Positions 41,365 through 50,353 of a DNA stretch of 64,000 nt are shown piece after piece (within the stretch, counting starts at the first letter, position 1; each line of letters begins with the position of its first letter). The translations under genes were made by a program, and so were the position numbers. Origin of the DNA: Actinophytocola oryzae (GTDB taxonomy: Bacteria; Actinomycetota; Actinomycetes; Mycobacteriales; Pseudonocardiaceae); the NCBI RefSeq assembly GCF_004364325.1, contig NZ_SOCP01000013.1, forward strand, positions 1 to 64,000. Direction: 5' to 3'. The notes below the pieces were generated by a model that was given only the letters and a program-made list of their open reading frames with translations, was not told the DNA's origin and did not search any database.

Positions 41365-42618
41365 CTACCGGACCGTGCCTGCCCGGCGCTTGGTCCACAC
41401 GTCGTAGGCGACCGCCGCCAGCAGGACCAGGCCCTTGACCAGCATGACGCGTTCGCTCGGGGCGCCGATCAGGGACATGCCGTTGTTGATCACGCCCATG
41501 ATGAGGCCGCCGGTGATGGCGCCGATCACCTTGCCGACGCCGCCCTGTACCGCGGCGCCGCCGATGAAGGCCGCCGCGATCGCGTCCAGCTCGAAGGACA
41601 TGCCCGCGGTCGGTCCGGCCTGGTTCAGGCGGCCCGCGAAGATCACGCCCGCCAGCGCGGCGAGGACACCCATGTTCACGAACACCCAGAACGTCACCGG
41701 CTTGACCCGCACACCCGACAGGGTTGCCGCCTGCAGGTTGCCGCCCACCGCGTAGATGTGCCGGCCGAACACCGAGCGGTTCGCGGTGAGCGAGTAGCCC
41801 AGCACCAGCACGGCCAGCAGCACCAGCACCCACGGCAGGTTCCTGAACCGCGCCAGCTGCACGACCACGAACATCACGACCACCGCGGCCAGCACGATCT
41901 TGCCCGCGAACAGCGGGAACGGGTCGACCGTCTGGCCGTAGCCGAGCCGGGCCCGCCGCCTGCGCCACTGCGCCACCGCGAAGCCCGCCACCGCGAGGAT
42001 GCCGACCAGCAGGGACACCACGTCGGCACCACCGAGCGGGCCGAGGCCGACGTTCCCGAGGTACCCGCTCGTGAAGCCGTTCGACAGGGTGCGGATCTCG
42101 TCCGGGAACGGGCCGATGCCCTGGTTGCCGAGCACGGTGAGCGTCAACGCCCGGAACACCAGCATGCCGCCGAGCGTCACGATGAACGCCGGAATGCCGA
42201 AGTAGGCGATCCAGTACCCCTGCGCCGCGCCGATCGCCGCGCCCGCGACCAGGGTCACCAGGACCGCCAGCCACCACGGCAGGCCCCAGTTGACGGTCAG
42301 CACCGCGCAGATCGCACCCGTCACGGCCACCACCGAGCCCACGGACAGGTCGATGTGGCCGCTGATGATCACCAGGATCATGCCGATCGCGAGGATCAGC
42401 ACGTAGGAGTTCTGGACGATGACGTTCGAGATGTTGCCCGGTTCGAGCAGGTCGCCGTCGGTCAGCACGGTGAACAGCACGACGATCAACGCGAACGCGA
42501 CGTAGATCCCGCTCTGCCGCAGGTTGATCCGGATCCGCCGCGGTGACTCCGGCGGTGTCGTCCGCGACGCGGGTTCGTCCACCTCGGACGTCCGCGACTC
42601 GCTCGCCAGGTCACTCAC
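41365..42618 (-). CDS. Sugar ABC transporter permease, XylH/GguB type
   Basis: A 417-residue permease of the CUT2 family. The conserved ISGHIDLSVGSVVAVTGAICAV and GVRVKPVTFWVFVNMGVLAALAGVI segments are present across roughly 10-12 spans. An extended cytosolic N-terminal tail (about 1-35) is rich in Ser/Glu. GTG 42618 overlaps the ATPase stop by eight bases. It is the last gene of the operon starting with araB, so L-arabinose (or a related pentose) is the probable substrate. The palindromic repeat downstream probably ends transcription. Confidence 0.93.
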   Translation of the reverse strand: MSDLASESRTSEVDEPASRTTPPESPRRIRINLRQSGIYVAFALIVVLFTVLTDGDLLEPGNISNVIVQNSYVLILAIGMILVIISGHIDLSVGSVVAVTGAICAVLTVNWGLPWWLAVLVTLVAGAAIGAAQGYWIAYFGIPAFIVTLGGMLVFRALTLTVLGNQGIGPFPDEIRTLSNGFTSGYLGNVGLGPLGGADVVSLLVGILAVAGFAVAQWRRRRARLGYGQTVDPFPLFAGKIVLAAVVVMFVVVQLARFRNLPWVLVLLAVLVLGYSLTANRSVFGRHIYAVGGNLQAATLSGVRVKPVTFWVFVNMGVLAALAGVIFAGRLNQAGPTAGMSFELDAIAAAFIGGAAVQGGVGKVIGAITGGLIMGVINNGMSLIGAPSERVMLVKGLVLLAAVAYDVWTKRRAGTVR

Positions 42619-44140
42619 GGCCTACCTCCTGCGTCATGTACTCCATCAGGCGCTCCTGCGTCGCCTCCGCGCGCGGCACCTCGCCGGTGATCCGGCCCGC
42701 CGACAGCGCGTAGATCCGGTCGCACAGCCCGAGCAGCTCCGGCAGCTCCGACGAGATCACCAGAACCGCCTTTCCCTGCTCCGCCAGCGAGTTCACGATC
42801 GTGTAGATCTCGTACTTCGCGCCGACGTCGACGCCCCGGGTGGGCTCGTCGAGGATCAGGACGTCCGGCTCGGTGAACATCCACTTCGCCAGCACGACCT
42901 TCTGCTGGTTGCCGCCCGACAGGGTCTGGACCGGCGCCTGCACGGTCGGCGTCTTGATCCGCAGCGCCGCGCGGAACTTCTCGGCGACGCGGAACTCCTC
43001 GTTCTCGTTCACCCAGCCACGTCTGGACAGCAGCCCGAGCCCCGCGGCCGACACGTTCTGCTTCACGTCCGTCACGAGGTTGAGCCCGTACCGCTTGCGG
43101 TCCTCGCTCACGTACGCGATCCCGTTGCGGATGGCGGCGTCCACGGTCCGCACGTCGATCTCGCGGCCGTCCTTGAACACCCGGCCCGTGATGTCCACAC
43201 CGTAGGAACGGCCGAACACGCTCATCGCGAGCTCCGTGCGGCCCGCGCCCATGAGGCCCGCGAGCCCCACGATCTCCCCGCGCCGCAACGAGAGGTTGGC
43301 GCGGTCTACGACGACCCGGCCCGCGATGGTGGGACTGTGGACCGTCCAGTCCTCGATGCGCAGCACCTCGTCGGAGATGTGCGGCTCCCTCGGCGGGAAC
43401 CGGTGCTCCAGGTCGCGTCCCACCATCCCGGAGATGAGGCGGTCCTCGGTGACGTCGGTGGCGTCGAGCGTCTCGATCGTCCTGCCGTCACGCAGGATCG
43501 TGATGGTGTCGGCGATCTCGATGACCTCGCCGAGCTTGTGCGAGATCACCACGCACGTGATGCCGTCGTCACGCAGGCCGCGCAACAGGTCCAGCAGGTG
43601 CGCGGAGTCGTCGTCGTTGAGCGCGGCGGTCGGCTCGTCGAGGATCAGCAGTCTGACCTTCTTGGACAGTGCCTTCGCGATCTCGACGAGCTGCTGCTTG
43701 CCGACACCCAGCTCACCGGCCGGCGTCACCGGGTTCTCCCGCAACCCCACGCGGCGCAGGTGCTTGGCCGCCTCGTGGTTCACCCTGTTCCAGTCGATCA
43801 TCCCGCGCTGGGTGATCTCGTTGCCGAGGAACAGGTTCTCCGCGATCGAGAGCTGGGGCACGAGCGCCAGCTCCTGGTGGATGATCACGATGCCCCGGGA
43901 CTCGCTGTCCCGGATACCGGCGAACGCGCACGGCTCGCCCTCGAAGATCACCTCTCCGGAGTACGTCCCGTGCGGGTGCACCCCGGAGAGGATCTTCATG
44001 AGCGTCGACTTGCCCGCTCCGTTCTCGCCGCAGATCGCGTGGATCTCACCGCTGCGCACCGAGAACGCCACGTCCCGCAGCGCGGTCACGCCGGGGAACG
44101 ACTTGGTGATGCCGTGCATCGCGAGGATCTCGTTCGACAC
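42611..44140 (-). CDS. Sugar ABC transporter ATPase, XylG/GguA type (two nucleotide-binding domains)
   Basis: A 509-residue CUT2 ATPase with two tandem domains. Domain 1 has Walker A GENGAGKSTL, signature-like GVGKQQLVEIAKAL and Walker B LLILDEPTAAL. Domain 2 has the degenerate Walker A GLMGAGRTEL, intact LSGGNQQKVVLAKW and LILDEPTRGVD. This asymmetry is normal for RbsA/XylG/GguA proteins. GTG 44140 lies six bases after the binding-protein stop. It powers pentose import with the neighbouring permease and lipoprotein. Confidence 0.95.
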   Translation of the reverse strand: MSNEILAMHGITKSFPGVTALRDVAFSVRSGEIHAICGENGAGKSTLMKILSGVHPHGTYSGEVIFEGEPCAFAGIRDSESRGIVIIHQELALVPQLSIAENLFLGNEITQRGMIDWNRVNHEAAKHLRRVGLRENPVTPAGELGVGKQQLVEIAKALSKKVRLLILDEPTAALNDDDSAHLLDLLRGLRDDGITCVVISHKLGEVIEIADTITILRDGRTIETLDATDVTEDRLISGMVGRDLEHRFPPREPHISDEVLRIEDWTVHSPTIAGRVVVDRANLSLRRGEIVGLAGLMGAGRTELAMSVFGRSYGVDITGRVFKDGREIDVRTVDAAIRNGIAYVSEDRKRYGLNLVTDVKQNVSAAGLGLLSRRGWVNENEEFRVAEKFRAALRIKTPTVQAPVQTLSGGNQQKVVLAKWMFTEPDVLILDEPTRGVDVGAKYEIYTIVNSLAEQGKAVLVISSELPELLGLCDRIYALSAGRITGEVPRAEATQERLMEYMTQEVGRE

Positions 44141-44146
44141 GCGACG

Positions 44147-45262
44147 CTACTTCAGGTCGTCTGCTGTGTAGTAGCCGGTGCCGATCAGCTCTTTCTCGTA
44201 GTTCGACTTGTCCACGATCACGGGCTGCAGCAGGTACGCGGGCACGACCTTCTCGCCGTTGTCGTAGTCCTTGGTGTTGTTGACGTCCGGCTTCTCGCCC
44301 TTCAGCACCGAGTCGGCCATGTTGACGGCGACCTTGGCCAGCTCGCGGGTGTCCTTGTGGATCGTCGAGTACTGCTCGCCCGCGATGATCGACTTCACCG
44401 AGGCGACCTCGGCGTCCTGGCCGGTCACGATCGGGTAGGGCTGGCCGCCGGTGCCGTAGCCGCCGCTCTTGAGCGCCGACAGGATACCGATCGAGAGGCC
44501 GTCGTAGGGCGAGAGCACGCCGTCGACGTGTGCGCCGCCGTAGGTCGAGGTGAGCAGGTCCTCCATGCGCCGCTGTGCGGTCGAGGGGTCCCAGCGCAGG
44601 ATCGCGATCGTCTTGAAGTCCTTCTGCCCGCTCTTGACCACGAGCGTGCCGTCGTCGATGTACTTCTGCAGCACGGACATCGAGCCGTCGAAGAAGAACG
44701 TGGCGTTGTTGTCGTCCGGCGAACCGGCGAACAGCTCGATGTTGAACGGCCCCTTCGCCGTGCCGGGCGAGCCGTCGGCGTTGAGGACCTTGAGGCCGGT
44801 CAGCAGTGAGGTGGCCTGCTGGACCCCGACCTTGAAGTTGTCGAACGAGGCGTAGTAGTCGACGTTGGGACTGTTGCGGATCAGGCGGTCGTAGGAGATG
44901 ACCGGGATCTTCTCGTCCGCGGCGCGCTGCAGCTGCGAGGTGAGCGCGGTGCCGTCGATGGACGCGATGATCAGCACCCGCGCGCCCTTGGTGATCTGGT
45001 TCTCGATCTGGTTGGCCTGCGTGGGGATGTCGTTCTCCGCGTACTGGAGGTCGACCTGGTACCCCTTGGCCTCCAGGGCCTTCTTGATGTTGTCGCCGTC
45101 GTGGATCCAGCGCTCCGAGGAGCGGGTCGGCATGGTGACGCCGACGAGCGAGTCCGCACCTGCCTTCGGTGCCTGGTCGGCGGTCTTCTCTGACGAGCCG
45201 CAGGCGGTCATGGTCAGGACCAAGCCTGCGGCAAGTCCCGCCGCGAGCCGTGGAAACCTCAT
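44147..45262 (-). CDS. ChvE/XylF-type sugar-binding lipoprotein (arabinose importer)
   Basis: A 371-residue binding protein with lipobox LTMTAC (Cys21) and the ChvE/XylF landmarks GVTMPTRSSERWIHDGDNIKKALEAKGY, LIIASIDGTAL and VSPYDGLSIG-type (here LSPYDGLSIG). ChvE-class proteins bind arabinose, xylose, galactose and glucose. It is 17 bases downstream of araA on the same strand, so L-arabinose is the natural inference. ATG 45262 has AGGAG upstream; the longer frame runs into araA and is rejected. Confidence 0.93.
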   Translation of the reverse strand: MRFPRLAAGLAAGLVLTMTACGSSEKTADQAPKAGADSLVGVTMPTRSSERWIHDGDNIKKALEAKGYQVDLQYAENDIPTQANQIENQITKGARVLIIASIDGTALTSQLQRAADEKIPVISYDRLIRNSPNVDYYASFDNFKVGVQQATSLLTGLKVLNADGSPGTAKGPFNIELFAGSPDDNNATFFFDGSMSVLQKYIDDGTLVVKSGQKDFKTIAILRWDPSTAQRRMEDLLTSTYGGAHVDGVLSPYDGLSIGILSALKSGGYGTGGQPYPIVTGQDAEVASVKSIIAGEQYSTIHKDTRELAKVAVNMADSVLKGEKPDVNNTKDYDNGEKVVPAYLLQPVIVDKSNYEKELIGTGYYTADDLK

Positions 45263-45279
45263 CGTTTCTCCTATCCTTG

Positions 45280-46788
45280 TCAGTGCAGGCCGCCTGCGAG
45301 GCGGTAGTAGGCCTGGTTCCAGCGCAGCCGGTCGGCGAACGCGTCGGTCGTGGTGTCGTCGTCGATCAGCACCAGCTCGGTCTCCGCCATGCGTGCGAAG
45401 TCCTTCAGCACGGCCGAACCGACCGACTGGGACAGGACGGTGTGGTGCGGACCGCCTGCCGTGAGCCAGCATTCGGCGGAGGTCTGCAGGGACGGCGAAG
45501 GCTGCCACACGGCCCGCGCGACGGGCAGGTTCGGCAGCGGCTCGTCCGGCGGCACGACCTCGATCTCGTTGGCCACCAAACGGAAGCGGTCGCCGACGTC
45601 CGCGAGGCCGACCACGACGGCCGGTCCTGGCTCGGTGTCGAACACCAGCCGCACGGGGTCCTCGCGGTCGCCGATGCCGAGCGGGTGGATCTCGCACGAG
45701 GGCGTGCCGGTGGCGATCGAGGGGCACACCTCGAGCATGTGCGCGCCGAGGATCTTCGGGGTGCCCGGTCCGAAGTGGTAGGTGTAGTCCTCCATGAACG
45801 AGGTGCCGCCCGGCGCGCCCGCGCCCATGGCCTTCACGGCGGCCAGCAGCGCGGAGGTCTTCCAGTCGCCCTCGCCGCCGAAGCCGTAGCCGTCGGCCAT
45901 CAGCCGCTGCACGGCCAGACCCGGCAGCTGCCGCAACCCGCCCAGGTCCTGGAAGTTCGAGGTGAACGCGCCGAAGCCGCCCTCGGTGAGGAACCGGCGC
46001 AGCCCGGCCTCGATCCGCGCGGCGTAACGCAGCGACTCGTGCCGTTCTCCCCCGCGCGCCAGCTCCGGCGCGAGCCGGTAGGAGTCGGCGTAGGCCGCGA
46101 CAAGAAGGTCGATCTCGTCGTCCGCCACGTCGACGACGAGATCGACCAGGTCATTGACACCGTAGGTGTTGACGGAGACACCGAAGCGCAGCTCCGCCTC
46201 GACCTTGTCGCCCTCGGTCACGGCGACGTCGCGCATGTTGTCGCCGAACCTCGCGAGCTTCAGCGAACGCAGGTGCGCGAAGCCCGTGGCCGCTCGGGCC
46301 CACTCGTCGATCCGCCTGGTCAGCACGGGATCGCTCGCGTGGCCTGCCACGGTCTTGCGCGGCACCCCGAGGCGGCTCTGGATGTAGCCGAACTCGCGGT
46401 CGCCGTGCGCGGCCTGGTTGAGGTTCATGAAGTCCATGTCGATGGTCGCCCACGGCAGCGTCTCGTTGAGCTGGGTGTGCAGGTGCAGCAACGGTTTGCG
46501 CAGCACGTCCAGCCCGGTGATCCACATCTTGGCCGGGGAGAACGTGTGCATCCACGCGATCACGCCGACACACGACGGGTCGCTGTTGGCCTTCAGGAGG
46601 ACGTCGCGGATCGCAGGCGAGTCGGTCAGCACCGGCTGCCAGACGATCTCCGCGCTGATCGCGCCCGAGTCGGTGAGCATGCGCTGGATCTGCTGCGACT
46701 GCCCGGCCACCTGGTCCAGGGTCTCCGGACCGTAGAGGTGCTGGCTGCCGGTCAGGAACCAGACCTGTGGCTTGGCGGCAGAGGACAT
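45280..46788 (-). CDS. araA: L-arabinose isomerase
   Basis: A 502-residue AraA of usual length, converting L-arabinose to L-ribulose in the cytosol. The manganese ligands of the family are visible: Glu in GFGGEGDWKTSAL, Glu in SFMEDYTYHF, His in GAHMLEVCPS and His in AGGPHHTVLS. It starts VWFLTGSQHLYGPETL, the standard AraA N-terminus. It is third in the order araB-araD-araA, with ten bases separating it from araD, and is followed by the sugar importer genes. Confidence 0.98.
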   Translation of the reverse strand: MSSAAKPQVWFLTGSQHLYGPETLDQVAGQSQQIQRMLTDSGAISAEIVWQPVLTDSPAIRDVLLKANSDPSCVGVIAWMHTFSPAKMWITGLDVLRKPLLHLHTQLNETLPWATIDMDFMNLNQAAHGDREFGYIQSRLGVPRKTVAGHASDPVLTRRIDEWARAATGFAHLRSLKLARFGDNMRDVAVTEGDKVEAELRFGVSVNTYGVNDLVDLVVDVADDEIDLLVAAYADSYRLAPELARGGERHESLRYAARIEAGLRRFLTEGGFGAFTSNFQDLGGLRQLPGLAVQRLMADGYGFGGEGDWKTSALLAAVKAMGAGAPGGTSFMEDYTYHFGPGTPKILGAHMLEVCPSIATGTPSCEIHPLGIGDREDPVRLVFDTEPGPAVVVGLADVGDRFRLVANEIEVVPPDEPLPNLPVARAVWQPSPSLQTSAECWLTAGGPHHTVLSQSVGSAVLKDFARMAETELVLIDDDTTTDAFADRLRWNQAYYRLAGGLH

Positions 46789-46798
46789 GAAGACTCCC

Positions 46799-47452
46799 TT
46801 ATTGCCCGTAGACGTTCTGGTACCGGGCGTAGAGCCGGTCCACGTGTGCCTTGTCGATGACGTGCGGCGTGCCGAGCTGGTGTGCGAAGTGGACGGTGCG
46901 GGCCACGTCCTCGAGCATGACCGCCGCCTTGACCGCGGCCCGCGCGTCCTTCCCGACGGTGAACGGGCCGTGTCCCGCCATGAGCACGGCCGGGGACCTG
47001 GAGTCCCGCAACGTCTCGACGATGCCTCGGCCGATCGAGTCGTCGCCGATGAGCGCGAACGGGCCGACCGGGATGTCGCCGCCGAACTCGTCGGCGATCA
47101 TGGTGAGCACGCACGGGATCGGCTCGCCGCGTGCGGCCCATGCCGTGGCGTAGGGGGAATGCGTGTGCGCGACCCCACCGACCTCGGGCATGTGCCGGTA
47201 CACGTACGCGTGCGCGGCGGTGTCGGACGAGGGTGCGAGCGCGCCCTCGACGAGTTCGCCGTGCAGGTCGGTGACGACCATGGTGTCCGGGCCGAGGTCG
47301 TCGTAGGACACGCCGGAGGGCTTGATCACCATCAGGTCCTCGCCGGGCACGCGGGCCGACACGTTGCCCGCGGTCCAGCTGACGAGGTTGTACCTGGTCA
47401 GCTCCGCGTGCAGGGTGGCGACCGTGGCGCGAAGCTCCGCGAGCGTGCTCAT
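46799..47452 (-). CDS. araD: L-ribulose-5-phosphate 4-epimerase
   Basis: A 217-residue class II aldolase-fold epimerase that converts L-ribulose 5-phosphate to D-xylulose 5-phosphate, which enters the pentose phosphate pathway. The zinc histidines are in VAHTHSPYATAWAA and MAGHGPFTVG, and the N-terminal SWTAGNVSAR and KPSGVSYDDL motifs are present. The ATG overlaps the araB stop in an ATGA, so translation is coupled. Confidence 0.97.
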   Translation of the reverse strand: MSTLAELRATVATLHAELTRYNLVSWTAGNVSARVPGEDLMVIKPSGVSYDDLGPDTMVVTDLHGELVEGALAPSSDTAAHAYVYRHMPEVGGVAHTHSPYATAWAARGEPIPCVLTMIADEFGGDIPVGPFALIGDDSIGRGIVETLRDSRSPAVLMAGHGPFTVGKDARAAVKAAVMLEDVARTVHFAHQLGTPHVIDKAHVDRLYARYQNVYGQ

Positions 47453-49122
47453 CGGCCGGCCACCGCCGCCCTCCGCAGTGCCCTGAGCCTGTGCATGACG
47501 TCGTTGCCGCCGCGCCCGAAGTGGTCGTGCAGTGCGGCGTACTCGGCGAACAGCTGGTCGTACACGGCCGCGTTCTCCGGGATCGGTTGGTAGACCCCGG
47601 AGTTGACCGCGCCCATCGCGTAGGCCGCCGCGCGGATGTCCTCGTAGGCCCCGGCGGCGACGGCGGCGTGCATGGCCGAGCCGAGTGCCGGCCCCTGCGC
47701 GGAGCCGATGGTCGACAGCGGCAGGTTCGTGACGTCGGCGTAGATCTGCATCAGCAGCTCGTTGCGTATGAGCCCGCCCGCGACGACCAGTTCGGTGACC
47801 GGCACACCCGAGTCCGTGAAGGCGTGGACGATCATCCGGGTGCCGAACGCCGTCGCCTCCAGCAGCGCCCGGTAGACGTCCTCGGGCCTCGTGGCGAGGG
47901 TCTGGCCCAGCACGACCCCCGACAGCTCGTGGTCGACGAGCACCGAGCGGTTGCCGCTGTGCCAGTCGAGCGCGAGCAGGCCGTGCTCGCCGACGCGCTG
48001 CTTCGCGGCGAGGTCGGTGAGGTGCCCGTGCAGCGACTTCCCCGCCGCACGCGCGGCCTCGTGGTAGGAGGGCGGCACCTGGTGCTCGGTGAACCACGCG
48101 AAGATGTCGCCGACGCCGCTCTGCCCGGCCTCGTAACCCCAGAGCCCGGGCACGATGCCGCCTCGCACGACCCCGCACATGCCCGGCACTTCACGCAGCT
48201 CCGCACCGCTGAGGACGTGACAGGTGGACGTGCCCATGATCGCGACCAGCCGGCCCGGCTCGACCGCCTGTGCGGCGGGTGCCGTGACGTGCGCGTCGAC
48301 GTTCCCCACCGCCACGGCGATCCCGGCGGGCAGGCCGGTCCAGTACGCGGCGAGCTTGCTCAGGTCCCCGGCGCGGTCGCCGAGCTGGCCGATCGGGTGG
48401 TCGAGCTTGTCCTTCACGAACCCGCCGAAGTCCGGGTGCAGTTCGCGCAGGAACTCCTCGGACGGGTACTCGCCGTCCTGGAGGATGCCCTTGTAGCCCG
48501 CGGTGCAGGCGTTGCGGACGTAGTTGCCGGTCAGCTGCCAGATGATCCAGTCGGCCGCCTCGACCCAGTGCGCCATCGCGTCGTAGACCTCGGGCGCCTC
48601 CTCCAGGAGCTGGAGGCCCTTGGCGAACTCCCACTCCGAGGAGATGAGGCCGCCGTAGCGGGGCAGCCACTTCTCGCCCCGGGCGGCGCCGAGCGCGTTG
48701 ATCCGGTCCGCCTGGGGCTGGGCGGCGTGGTGCTTCCAGAGCTTGACGTAGGCGTGCGGGTTGTCCGCGAACTCCGGCAGCTCGCACAGCGGCGTGCCGT
48801 CCTCGGTCACCGGGATCATCGTGCAGGCGGTGAAGTCGGTGCCGATGCCGATCACGGCCGACGCGTCCACGCCCGCGTCCCTGATCGCCTCCGGCACGGC
48901 CGTGCGCAGCACGTCGAGGTAGTCCCTCGGCACCTGCAGCGCCCAGTCCGGGGGCAGTGACCGGTCGCTCCCCGGCAGCGACCGGTCGACGACCCCGTGG
49001 CCGAACTCGTGCACCGCGCTGCCCAGCTCCGCGCCGTCACGCACCCGCACGACCACCGCGCGCCCGGACAGCGTGCCGAAGTCGACGCCCACCACCAGCG
49101 CGTCCCCGCGATCGTTGGCCAT
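47449..49122 (-). CDS. araB: L-ribulokinase
   Basis: A 557-residue FGGY-family kinase phosphorylating L-ribulose. It has GVDFGTLSGRAVVVRV near the N-terminus, the family GTDFTACTMIPV, GNVDAHV, MGTSTCH and a C-terminal VVAGGLIRNELLMQIYADV. It is the first gene of the operon araB-araD-araA-importer. No ribosome site precedes ATG 49122; the upstream bases read CTCCTCGC on the coding strand and the operator begins eight bases before the start. The mRNA may therefore be leaderless, or a GTG at codon 10 or 11 may be used. Confidence 0.97.
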   Translation of the reverse strand: MANDRGDALVVGVDFGTLSGRAVVVRVRDGAELGSAVHEFGHGVVDRSLPGSDRSLPPDWALQVPRDYLDVLRTAVPEAIRDAGVDASAVIGIGTDFTACTMIPVTEDGTPLCELPEFADNPHAYVKLWKHHAAQPQADRINALGAARGEKWLPRYGGLISSEWEFAKGLQLLEEAPEVYDAMAHWVEAADWIIWQLTGNYVRNACTAGYKGILQDGEYPSEEFLRELHPDFGGFVKDKLDHPIGQLGDRAGDLSKLAAYWTGLPAGIAVAVGNVDAHVTAPAAQAVEPGRLVAIMGTSTCHVLSGAELREVPGMCGVVRGGIVPGLWGYEAGQSGVGDIFAWFTEHQVPPSYHEAARAAGKSLHGHLTDLAAKQRVGEHGLLALDWHSGNRSVLVDHELSGVVLGQTLATRPEDVYRALLEATAFGTRMIVHAFTDSGVPVTELVVAGGLIRNELLMQIYADVTNLPLSTIGSAQGPALGSAMHAAVAAGAYEDIRAAAYAMGAVNSGVYQPIPENAAVYDQLFAEYAALHDHFGRGGNDVMHRLRALRRAAVAGR

Positions 49123-49130
49123 GCGAGGAG

Positions 49131-49144
49131 TGTTATCGCTAACA
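49131..49144. promoter_or_regulatory. AraR-type operator at araB start
   Basis: TGTTATCGCTAACA has perfect TGTTA/TAACA arms around a CG centre, eight bases upstream of the araB ATG. Confidence 0.8.
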
Positions 49145-49188
49145 ACTACCCCGTCAAGGGTTGGGTGCGTTTGCTGTCGAGATCGTTA

Positions 49189-49200
49189 GTGAACGTGCAC
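49189..49200. promoter_or_regulatory. Second AraR-type operator upstream of araB
   Basis: GTGAACGTGCAC is one base from the perfect palindrome GTGAACGTTCAC at 55519-55530. The two araB boxes are 58 bases apart, allowing looping or dual control. Confidence 0.7.
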
Positions 49201-49246
49201 AAAGGACGGTGAACAGGACATACGCGACTCCCGGCGCGCACCGGAA

Positions 49247-50284
49247 CTATCGGCGTCGGACCGGTGGGGTGACGCTCGCCCGCTCCACGAGCATCGGGGC
49301 GATCGTGCGGTGGGTCTCCCCCACCTCGCCGTCGGTCACCTGGGCCAGCAGCAGGTTGAGCGTCTCGCGGGCTACGCCGTCGAAGTCGGGCCGCACGGTC
49401 GTGAGCGGCGGGATGAAGTAGGCGGCCTCCGGCACGTCGTCGAACCCGACCACGCTCACCTCGTCGGGCACGCGCCGGTTCCGCTCGTACATGGCACGCA
49501 GGATGCCGAGCGCCAGGTGGTCGTTCGCCGCGAAGATGGCCGTGCACTCGGGCATCCGTGCCAGCATCTGGCCCGCCTTGTAGCCGGACTCCGCGCTCCA
49601 GTCGGCCGCCACGAGCGGCGGCTCCTCCACGCCGGCGTCGTCGAGCGCCCTGCGCCAGCCCCGGACACGGCCCGCGCTGTCGTACCAGTCCGAGGGGCCC
49701 GACACGTGCCACACCGTCTCGTGCCCGGCGTCGAGCAGGTGCCTGGTCGCGAGGTACGCGCCGCGGAACTGGTCCACGGTCACCAGCGGGGACTCCCGCT
49801 CCGGGTCGCCGTCGACGGTCACCAGCGGCACGCCGGCGGGCACCTCGGCGAGCGCCTCGTTGGCGGAGGCGGTCGGCGCGATCGCCACGATGCCCGCGAC
49901 CCGCGCGTCCCGGTGGTGCTCGACGGCGGCCGAGATCGACTCGCGGTCCAGCACCTTCACCCGCCGCAGGCTCACCGAGAAGCCGGCCTCCGCCGCGGCC
50001 GACTCGAACGCGCCGAGCAGTGACGAGGGCCCGAACAGCGACGAGTTCTGCGCGATGACACCGATCAGCTGCGACTTGCCGGTCACGAGTGCCCGCGCCG
50101 CCTTGTTCGGCCGGTAACCCAGCTGGGCGATGGCCGCCCGTACCCGCAACCGCGTCTGCTCCCGCACGTTCGGATGCCCGTTCAACACGCGTGACACGGT
50201 CTGATGGGACACCCCTGCCAGCCGGGCGACGTCCGTCATCGCGGGATCCCGCGTGACCTTGCTCCCCATCACCGGGCTGTCCAC
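49247..50284 (-). CDS. LacI-family regulator of arabinose genes (AraR-like)
   Basis: A 345-residue repressor. The helix-turn-helix is MTDVARLAGVSHQTVSRVLNGHPNV (about 16-40), with hinge YRPNKAARALVTG, then a sugar-sensing domain. It lies between the araB operon and the arabinofuranosidase operon on the same strand, 69 bases after the GH43-AbfB gene. The GTGAACGTTCAC-like boxes at the three arabinose promoters have the CG-centred form LacI proteins bind, so this gene is the obvious candidate. It is not related to the GntR-type AraR of Bacillus. GTG 50284 follows GAAGG. Confidence 0.9.
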   Translation of the reverse strand: MDSPVMGSKVTRDPAMTDVARLAGVSHQTVSRVLNGHPNVREQTRLRVRAAIAQLGYRPNKAARALVTGKSQLIGVIAQNSSLFGPSSLLGAFESAAAEAGFSVSLRRVKVLDRESISAAVEHHRDARVAGIVAIAPTASANEALAEVPAGVPLVTVDGDPERESPLVTVDQFRGAYLATRHLLDAGHETVWHVSGPSDWYDSAGRVRGWRRALDDAGVEEPPLVAADWSAESGYKAGQMLARMPECTAIFAANDHLALGILRAMYERNRRVPDEVSVVGFDDVPEAAYFIPPLTTVRPDFDGVARETLNLLLAQVTDGEVGETHRTIAPMLVERASVTPPVRRR

Positions 50285-50353
50285 TCGGAACCTTCTTCCT
50301 CGGTCACTCCCGTCCAGCCCACCCTGGACGTCCGTCTTACCAGTGTCGCACCA

